From Methanobacteriota archaeon (GTDB taxonomy: Archaea; Thermoplasmatota; Poseidoniia; Poseidoniales; Thalassarchaeaceae), in contig NYXO01000018.1 in the NCBI GenBank assembly GCA_002685415.1, positions 9,559 through 14,891 on the forward strand: a stretch of DNA of 5,333 nucleotides, read 5' to 3'. The position numbers and the translations under genes were made by a program. Below the pieces are notes generated by a model, which saw nothing but the letters and a program-made list of their open reading frames with translations, was not told the DNA's origin and ran no database searches. Each line of letters opens with the position of its first letter. Positions within the stretch are counted from its first letter, which is position 1. Shown in pieces: positions 1 through 4,178 of this stretch.

Positions 1-340
1 TTCGCTGATGTTTACGATGAATGATGAGGCAAGTGAGACTGCCGCATTCTATTCAGAAACAGATCCAATCGGAATGGGGTCGGAGATAACAAGACTAGTT
101 GAAGAGGGTTACATCGTTAGGAGTAGAGCCGACAACGCGGAAGATGGTGAGGCTGACAACAACGACACTGCTCGACGAGATGCCGCCTTTGCAGTCGGTG
201 CCCATTCAATTTCAACAGATTATCCTGCGAAAGTCGATGGAATCGAATATTGGGTACAGATTCCAAATGGCCCTATTGCTTGTAATCCTATAACTGCGCC
301 ACCGTCTTGTAATCCTGATTTAATCGAGCCCACTGATTGA
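1..340 (+). CDS. Ca2+-dependent phosphoinositide phospholipase C-like protein, C-terminal part (5' end outside window)
   Basis: The frame is open to the left edge (a TCG and a CTG codon precede the first visible ATG at 8), so this is the tail of a longer gene and the ATG at 8 is not claimed as the start; the stop is TGA at 338-340. From memory, the family tail reads G-Y/F-L-V-R-T-R-A-D, then an R-R-D-A-A segment, S-T-D-Y-P and a late C-N-P...C pair. The sequence shows GYIVRSRAD, NDTARRDAAFAVGA, STDYP and CNPITAPPSC in the same order. Members of the family cleave inositol phospholipids or related phosphodiesters and are usually exported; the two late cysteines could form a disulfide. The catalytic histidines would lie upstream of the window, so activity cannot be judged. 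The next gene starts 78 bases after the stop on the same strand with its own promoter-like box. Family assignment is fairly confident; substrate is unknown. Confidence 0.68.
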   Translation, partial: SLMFTMNDEASETAAFYSETDPIGMGSEITRLVEEGYIVRSRADNAEDGEADNNDTARRDAAFAVGAHSISTDYPAKVDGIEYWVQIPNGPIACNPITAPPSCNPDLIEPTD

Positions 341-389
341 TGAAAATTGTATGAAATTTACTGCCCTAAATTGATTGCATATCAAGAAC

Positions 390-397
390 ATTATAGG
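390..397 (+). promoter_or_regulatory. TATA-like box for the SMR gene, probable leaderless transcript
   Basis: The octamer ATTATAGG is centred about 25 bases before the ATG at 419, which is the archaeal TATA-to-start-site distance. No Shine-Dalgarno sequence precedes that ATG. Together these suggest transcription starting at or next to the start codon. This is inferred from spacing only. Confidence 0.45.
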
Positions 398-412
398 GTA
401 AATCGACACCCT
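395..412 (+). repeat. Short inverted repeat between TATA box and SMR start (possible operator)
   Basis: AGGGT at 395-399 and ACCCT at 408-412 are perfect reverse complements separated by 8 bases. The repeat overlaps the end of the TATA-like box and lies in the region bound by TFB and RNA polymerase, so a repressor bound here would block initiation. Five-base arms can arise by chance, so the regulatory role is speculative. Confidence 0.25.
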
Positions 413-418
413 GTAAAC

Positions 419-751
419 ATGAACAAGTGGGCTTACCTTCTTTTGGCAATAATCAGTGAAGTTATTGCTACAGCCTCGATAAAGTCCACTGAAGAATTTA
501 CTAATTTGATTCCATCTGTAGTTGTCATAATTGGCTACTGTGCAGCATTTTATTTCTTATCATTAACACTAGACGAAATACCTCTAGGGATTGCTTACGC
601 AATTTGGTCAGCTGTTGGTATCGTCGGAGTTGCACTGATTGCTGTAATCTTTCACGAACAACGTCTTGATGCTGGGGCAATGATTGGAATGGCTTTGATT
701 ATCGCTGGCATTGTTGTAATGAGACTTTACAGCACGATGAGCCTAGAGTGA
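419..751 (+). CDS. emrE: SMR family multidrug/quaternary ammonium efflux transporter (EmrE/Qac type)
   Basis: This encodes a 110-residue inner-membrane proton antiporter, the same length as E. coli EmrE, with four predicted helices (about residues 4-22, 33-51, 57-78 and 85-104). It should export lipophilic or quaternary ammonium cations as an antiparallel dimer. Key SMR residues fall at the EmrE positions: Glu14 (the proton/substrate site, in ISEVIAT), Tyr40 (in GYCAAF), Tyr60 and Trp63 (in GIAYAIWSAVGIV). The YAIWS-x-VGIV motif favours the Qac/EmrE branch over the guanidinium exporter branch (SugE/Gdx), which typically has YAVWTGIG. The start is the ATG at 419: it aligns with EmrE Met1, gives an N-terminal MNKWAY, and lies about 25 bases after a TATA-like box. 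An in-frame ATG at 347 would add 24 residues with no counterpart in the family. It appears to be a single-gene unit. SMR genes are commonly transferred horizontally. Family call is very secure; the exact substrate is not. Confidence 0.93.
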   Translation: MNKWAYLLLAIISEVIATASIKSTEEFTNLIPSVVVIIGYCAAFYFLSLTLDEIPLGIAYAIWSAVGIVGVALIAVIFHEQRLDAGAMIGMALIIAGIVVMRLYSTMSLE

Positions 752-764
752 ACTGATTTCAGAT

Positions 765-784
765 CCGGACTCATTTGAGACCGG
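765..784 (+). terminator. Imperfect hairpin downstream of the SMR gene (possible terminator)
   Basis: CCGGACTC (765-772) and GAGACCGG (777-784) pair in seven of eight positions around the loop ATTT, with one A-A mismatch. The hairpin lies 14 bases after the SMR stop and before the TATA-like box of the next gene, so it fits a transcript end. It is not followed by a T tract, and archaeal termination usually depends on T-rich runs, so the role is uncertain. Confidence 0.3.
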
Positions 785-796
785 TTAGTCCTATTG

Positions 797-804
797 GATT
801 ATAC
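797..804 (+). promoter_or_regulatory. TATA-like box for the NTF2-like gene
   Basis: GATTATAC is centred about 27 bases before the ATG at 828, and no Shine-Dalgarno motif lies between them (the preceding bases are CTCTCGGACGCCAT). This fits leaderless archaeal initiation and makes this gene a separate transcription unit from the SMR gene. Confidence 0.45.
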
Positions 805-827
805 ACGATTTATCTCTCGGACGCCAT

Positions 828-1175
828 ATGTCTATTATTGAAGCATACAACAAGGCCTGGGAAGATGGAGATACAGAAGCACTAGCAAATATCCTCCATG
901 ACGATTGCGTTTTCAACCCACATGTTGGTGGAATAACCATGAGTAAATCCGATATTTTGGGATTTGCCGGTGGCGAAAATAGACCAACTTCTGAACATGA
1001 TAGAATACTATTCGAGAATGATGAAGTTGGCGTTGCACATTCCATTGTTCACTTTGCAAATGATTCAGATTCAGAAGCTGTTCTTTCATTCATGCGCTTC
1101 AAGGATGGCCAGATAATTTCGATGGAAACTGGTGCTACACCACTTAGCGATGACTACCAATTGATAGGATCCTAA
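828..1175 (+). CDS. SnoaL/NTF2-like (DUF4440-type) small protein
   Basis: The 115-residue product resembles the cone-shaped NTF2-like superfamily. It has an N-terminal helix (IIEAYNKAWEDGDTEALANI) followed by the typical turn and strand HDDCVFNPHVGG, a middle helix (SKSDILGFA), then alternating strands around 60-100 ending in a strand pair with MRFKDGQI. The N-terminal pattern of aliphatic-x-x-(Y/F)-x-x-(A/L)-W-x-x-G-D is characteristic. Such proteins are cytosolic and act as small-molecule isomerases, hydrolases or ligand-binding modules; nothing here fixes a substrate. The ATG at 828 is the natural start because the superfamily helix begins right after it and a TATA-like box lies about 27 bases upstream. 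Its TAA stop (1173-1175) interlocks with the TAG stop of the convergent RidA gene (1174-1172), leaving no room for a conventional terminator between them. Cotranscription with the dioxygenase operon is impossible because of orientation. Confidence 0.7.
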   Translation: MSIIEAYNKAWEDGDTEALANILHDDCVFNPHVGGITMSKSDILGFAGGENRPTSEHDRILFENDEVGVAHSIVHFANDSDSEAVLSFMRFKDGQIISMETGATPLSDDYQLIGS

Positions 1176-1837
1176 ACCTTAGCGATTACTTTCAATTCAA
1201 CCGCAATTGGAGTAGGTAGGGCCCTTACTGATACTGTTGTTCGGGCGCATTGAATATCTGAGAAATACTCGGCATATACTTCATTGTAGCCAGCAAAGTC
1301 TCTGTCCATATCCACTAAGAAAGACAGACAATCTACCACTTTGTCAAGTGATGAACCGGCGTCTTCTAGAATAGTCTTGATGTTCTCGATTACAGCCCTT
1401 GTCTGAGCTCGTATATCGTAATCTAGAGGATTACCATCTACGTCACGAATAGGGCCGCCAGGAATTTCATCAGTTCCAACCTGACGAGGTCCTATTCCAC
1501 TAACAAAGAGTAAGTTTCCAACTCTGTAAGCGTGAGGATAGGCACCTACAGCAGATGGAGCATTTTCAGAATATTTTGGGCCATCATCACTAGTGAATTT
1601 GCCTGCAGTTTTCCTTCCGACTACACCACCAACTATGCCGCCAACAGGTCCGCCAACCGCAACACCCGCAGCAGCTCCTGCTGCTCCTCCAGCGGTATAC
1701 AACATTGATTTTCCATAACCGTCGTATAGTGCCTCGATTACCTCATCAGGGGCCTCGATTAGATCCTTAATCATCTCAAGTCTATGAAGGAAAGGTGTTT
1801 CTTCATCTTCTTCTGGACTTTGCTCCTCAGAAGTCAT
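1172..1837 (-). CDS. amnD: RidA/YjgF family protein with glycine-zipper N-terminal extension, probable 2-aminomuconate deaminase
   Basis: This 221-residue protein has a RidA domain at about 90-221 that closely resembles 2-aminomuconate deaminases (AmnD/NbaF type). Visible matches are SAVGAYPHAYRVGNLLFVSG, YDIRAQTRAVIENI, FLVDMDRDFAGYNEVY and ARTTVSVRALPTPIAVE. The conserved RidA arginine (Arg199) and the late acidic residue (Glu214) are kept. In the known pathway the enzyme hydrolyses 2-aminomuconate to 4-oxalocrotonate plus ammonia. RidA proteins are normally about 130-145 residues. Here residues 1-15 are acidic, 16-41 look amphipathic, and 46-74 form a Gly/Ala/Val-rich glycine zipper (repeats of GG every three or four residues) typical of membrane-inserting or oligomerising segments. 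No in-frame ATG lies near the domain boundary (internal Met only at 22 and 45), so the extension is probably translated. The start overlaps the preceding amnA-like stop as ATGA, with a GGGGAT purine stretch at 1844-1849. Family call is secure; the substrate rests on similarity and operon context. Confidence 0.82.
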   Translation of the reverse strand: MTSEEQSPEEDEETPFLHRLEMIKDLIEAPDEVIEALYDGYGKSMLYTAGGAAGAAAGVAVGGPVGGIVGGVVGRKTAGKFTSDDGPKYSENAPSAVGAYPHAYRVGNLLFVSGIGPRQVGTDEIPGGPIRDVDGNPLDYDIRAQTRAVIENIKTILEDAGSSLDKVVDCLSFLVDMDRDFAGYNEVYAEYFSDIQCARTTVSVRALPTPIAVELKVIAKV

Positions 1838-2769
1838 TCCAGCATCCCCTTATCGAGGACATTTCTATCTCCTCTGTAGAATTCAACATCATCCTCATCG
1901 AATTCTTTGTCACCAACCGAACCTGTAGATGGAGTTAGTGTGATTACTGCTCCTCCACTTCCGTGTAGTGCTTCGTAAGCCAATACTTCCCCATCGTAAT
2001 TATTGTGCTGACCCATAGTTGCAGCAAGCCACCAAGCGGGCTTGTAGGCAACGACTTTCTGAACCCTAATTTGTCCGTGAATATCACGGCTCAATTGACT
2101 CAAATCCTCTAATCTACCATCATCGAAGAATTCCAAAATCTTACGATTCCAATCATCGTCTTTCGGAGAATGGATTCTATCCTCTTTCGGGTCTATGTGT
2201 TCTGTGAACATACGATTGGATAGACTAGAGACTACTACTACCACTGCCTTCTTTCCTTGTTGGGCTAATGTATCTCTTACTGCCTTGCCCAAAACAATAG
2301 TCTCAGAACGATTAGCATACATATTACTGGAAAGAATACAGGAAGGGATTCGATTGTCAGGGTTCAGCAATTGAAGAGCAACAACTGAGCCTGTATCGAT
2401 CGGGAAGCCCTCGTATTCGACAGTTCTAGCTTCAAGACCTCTCTTCTCGCAATTATCCTTCATTGCATGAGCGAATTCGGTATCCATATGGAAATCGTAA
2501 GGCATACTTCCAAGGTAATGGAAATCATCGTCTACGTGAGTCCACACAGCTTTCTCAAGAGCCTGTATTTGGTGTCCAATGATACTTGGCCATGTAGTTG
2601 AATAAACCAGAATAATATCTGCCTCGCTTTCCTCAATTCGCTTTCGACATTCATCGTATGCGGCTCGAAGATTACTGTATCCTTCGCTTGCTTCAGGAGA
2701 TAGGAGTGGTTGTGGATGTGGTGGGCAATAGATTCCGAAAAGAATCTCAGGTTCATTCATTTCACTCAT
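1834..2769 (-). CDS. amnA: 2-aminophenol 1,6-dioxygenase-like alpha subunit (non-catalytic LigB-fold paralogue)
   Basis: This 311-residue protein has the LigB/class III extradiol fold and resembles AmnA, the structural partner of the catalytic beta subunit in an alpha2beta2 enzyme. Family-like stretches are DIILVYSTTW, MPYDFHMDTEFAHAM, GFPIDTGSVVALQLLNP and DRIHSPKDDDWNRKIL. By alignment with the neighbouring beta subunit, His18 (in CPPHPQPLL) is kept. The second iron histidine is Thr59, the acid-base histidine is Asn185 (LSNRMF) and the iron glutamate is Lys238. The subunit therefore cannot bind Fe(II) in the usual way and is probably a structural pseudoenzyme, as in AmnA. It is longer than typical AmnA (about 270 residues by recollection), with an acidic tail from about residue 280. 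It lies between the beta gene (9 bases after its stop) and the RidA gene (4-base ATGA overlap). The ATG at 2769 is chosen because GAGGTGA lies 4 bases before it; the ATG at 2760 is an alternative that would give more normal SD spacing (13 bases is, however, long). Confidence 0.82.
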   Translation of the reverse strand: MSEMNEPEILFGIYCPPHPQPLLSPEASEGYSNLRAAYDECRKRIEESEADIILVYSTTWPSIIGHQIQALEKAVWTHVDDDFHYLGSMPYDFHMDTEFAHAMKDNCEKRGLEARTVEYEGFPIDTGSVVALQLLNPDNRIPSCILSSNMYANRSETIVLGKAVRDTLAQQGKKAVVVVVSSLSNRMFTEHIDPKEDRIHSPKDDDWNRKILEFFDDGRLEDLSQLSRDIHGQIRVQKVVAYKPAWWLAATMGQHNNYDGEVLAYEALHGSGGAVITLTPSTGSVGDKEFDEDDVEFYRGDRNVLDKGMLE

Positions 2770-2773
2770 TTTC

Positions 2774-2780
2774 TCACCTC
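2774..2780 (-). promoter_or_regulatory. Strong Shine-Dalgarno site of the alpha-subunit gene
   Basis: GAGGTGA on the minus strand is complementary to the conserved 16S rRNA tail and overlaps the TGA stop of the beta gene (2781-2779). It is a coupled, internal ribosome-binding site. Its presence here contrasts with the first gene of the operon, which lacks one, a pattern typical of archaea with leaderless first genes. It also decides the downstream start: ATG 2769 at short spacing or ATG 2760. Confidence 0.7.
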
Positions 2781-3684
2781 AAAGAACGTACTCACGAGTC
2801 TCATCATTAGGATCCCAGCAAGCGATTACATTTCCAGTTCCGATTACAGATTGGTAACCATAAATCTCAGCAGGGAAGTCAGGGAATCCCATGGCTCCGA
2901 GCATCCAAATTAAGCCGCCACCTTCTGTTTCTGCGATCGTTTGTTCGGTGAATTCTGGCATGATGTCGATTACTTCTCGGCTTTTGCCCTCACGCATCAT
3001 TTCGACGATTTTCATATCCCAAACATATTGGCTGTGATTGTAGATATGCTCCTTACTCATGTCTTCAGGTAATGGTGCTTCTTCGACAAAGTGTCGGTGA
3101 GAAAGTGAGTGGCTAGCTACCAGCACTACTCGCTTGCCACTTTCCTCGATCGCCTTTGCACATGCGCGACCAAGCGCAGTGGCTTGCTCGATCATTACCT
3201 CAGGAGAGTAATAGTGAGTGTTGCGATTACTCGAAATTGTAACAATCGGCTTATCCCATTCAGGATTTAGCAAATGACAACTAGTAATTGTGCCATAATC
3301 AACTCTGAAATCTGGATTCCGCATCATCTTGGTGATGATACCTTCCTGCGAAGCAGCATCTCGCATGGCTTCTGAGAGTTCGACGTCAACTTGTAAATCG
3401 TAATTGTAGCGGAATAGATTCGGGAATACAGGATCAACGGATTTGGACTTGAATTCCGGCAGACCTAGGAAATGAGTTCCAATGTAGGTCTGCCAGTGTG
3501 GAGTGAAGATTACAATTGCGTCATAATCGATATTCTTCAATTTTCTAGCGAGGCGTTGGTAACCCCACCGAAGTGTTTCCCAACCCCCCTCTGAATACGC
3601 CTCATTTTGAGGAGGATTATCCGCATAAACTAGGTGTGGAGGGTGTGGAGCAAGGCATCCCGCGACTATCTGGCCCTTCGCCAT
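2779..3684 (-). CDS. amnB: 2-aminophenol 1,6-dioxygenase-like beta (catalytic) subunit, class III extradiol dioxygenase
   Basis: This 301-residue cytosolic enzyme closely resembles AmnB, which uses Fe(II) and O2 to open the ring of 2-aminophenol to 2-aminomuconic 6-semialdehyde. Motifs in order are LAPHPPHLVYADNPPQNEAY at 11-30, FTPHWQTYIGTHFLG at 60-74, SVDPVFPNLFRYNYDLQVDV at 82-101, TKMMRNPDFRVDYGTIT at 118-134 and ASHSLSHRHF at 190-199. IGTGNVIACWD (281-291) closes the fold. The expected metal ligands His14, His63 and Glu252, and the acid-base His196, are all present, each one residue beyond the AmnB numbering I recall (13, 62, 251, 195). Length matches AmnB (about 305). It is the first gene of a three-gene operon with the alpha subunit and a deaminase-like RidA. 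The ATG at 3684 has no Shine-Dalgarno sequence, fitting a leaderless first gene. Related substrates (aminophenol derivatives, 3-hydroxyanthranilate-like compounds, catechols) remain possible. Confidence 0.88.
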   Translation of the reverse strand: MAKGQIVAGCLAPHPPHLVYADNPPQNEAYSEGGWETLRWGYQRLARKLKNIDYDAIVIFTPHWQTYIGTHFLGLPEFKSKSVDPVFPNLFRYNYDLQVDVELSEAMRDAASQEGIITKMMRNPDFRVDYGTITSCHLLNPEWDKPIVTISSNRNTHYYSPEVMIEQATALGRACAKAIEESGKRVVLVASHSLSHRHFVEEAPLPEDMSKEHIYNHSQYVWDMKIVEMMREGKSREVIDIMPEFTEQTIAETEGGGLIWMLGAMGFPDFPAEIYGYQSVIGTGNVIACWDPNDETREYVL

Positions 3685-3702
3685 GAACCGATGAGGTCCT
3701 GA

Positions 3703-3710
3703 AATCTAAA
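3703..3710 (-). promoter_or_regulatory. Candidate TATA-like box of the amnB-amnA-amnD operon within a 56-base divergent promoter region
   Basis: TTTAGATT on the minus strand is centred about 23 bases before the beta-subunit ATG (3684). With no Shine-Dalgarno motif before that ATG, a leaderless or nearly leaderless transcript is likely. The same 3685-3740 interval must also hold the promoter of the divergent membrane gene at 3741, so the two are closely packed and may be jointly regulated. No clear operator repeat is seen. The box is a weak match. Confidence 0.35.
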
Positions 3711-3740
3711 GAAAACCTTCCGCATAGATTCAGCACCTTG

Positions 3741-4178
3741 ATGTGGGACTTTCAGTTGCGTTGGATTGTGTATTGGGACGGGAGACGACCTACCAGTCTG
3801 TGGTTGATTCCATTTGCTATGGGCCTTGTATCAGGTGTAATGCCGTATCTAGTCAACCACGAATTATTCGATGAATCATCTCTTATGGGTCCGGTTGGGC
3901 TCAGCGCACTTCTTGCAATCGGTTTGCTAGCCTTACCTGATTCTAAGACAGATAGGAAAATTGAGATGTTAGCAGGAGTCTGGATTGGTATGGCTATCTC
4001 TTACTTTCCAATTGCATTATTCTTCGTGTGGTTCATTCCTGTTATCCTGTATTGGATTGGTCGAACCCTGAAGGTTCAGGACAGTCATTTTCCACCTTTC
4101 AGAATTGGGTTGTGGATAGGTAGTGGAATATTATCTGGAATCTACATTGGCAATATCATCGCTTACAACTTGCTTTGA
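3741..4178 (+). CDS. Multi-pass membrane protein of unknown function
   Basis: The 145-residue product is not recognised. It has hydrophobic segments at about 18-38 (LWLIPFAMGLVSGVMPYLV), 48-65, 74-106 (one long or two short helices broken near Pro90) and 121-144, joined by short charged loops such as DSKTDRKIE (67-75). The N-terminal stretch RWIVYWDGRRP is rich in Trp and Arg and probably lies on the cytoplasmic side. The C-terminal helix has small-residue spacing (GxxxGxxxGxxxG-like) that could favour helix packing. A TTG at 3738 directly precedes the ATG at 3741; the ATG is preferred. It is divergent from the dioxygenase operon, separated by only 56 bases, and its last 48 bases overlap the convergent PAP2-like gene. 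Function could be a transporter component or membrane scaffold; nothing visible supports a choice. Confidence 0.6.
   Translation: MWDFQLRWIVYWDGRRPTSLWLIPFAMGLVSGVMPYLVNHELFDESSLMGPVGLSALLAIGLLALPDSKTDRKIEMLAGVWIGMAISYFPIALFFVWFIPVILYWIGRTLKVQDSHFPPFRIGLWIGSGILSGIYIGNIIAYNLL

Noticed and set aside
347..418. N-terminal extension of the SMR protein starting at ATG 347
   Set aside because: The extra 24 residues are hydrophilic and have no counterpart in SMR proteins. ATG 419 matches EmrE Met1 and sits about 25 bases from a TATA-like box inside the would-be extension.
341..418. Guanidine (ykkC-type) riboswitch before the SMR gene
   Set aside because: The 78-base gap already holds a promoter-like box about 25 bases before the ATG, leaving no transcribed leader. 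The protein also belongs to the Qac/EmrE branch rather than the guanidinium exporter branch.
791..1045. Minus-strand open frame of 84 codons opposite the NTF2-like gene
   Set aside because: Composition is Ser/Pro/Cys-rich without domain features, and it is fully antisense to a convincing gene.
2710..2913. Plus-strand open frame of 67 codons across the amnB/amnA junction
   Set aside because: It is antisense to two well-supported genes and their junction ribosome-binding site.
2779..3684. Beta subunit as a MEMO-like or protocatechuate 4,5-dioxygenase (LigB) protein
   Set aside because: The LAPHPPHLVY, NPPQNE, SVDPVFPN and IGTGN motifs and the partner genes match AmnB much better. No LigA-type small subunit is present.
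3738..3740. TTG start for the membrane protein
   Set aside because: An ATG follows immediately, adding only one residue difference; ATG is the more likely initiator.
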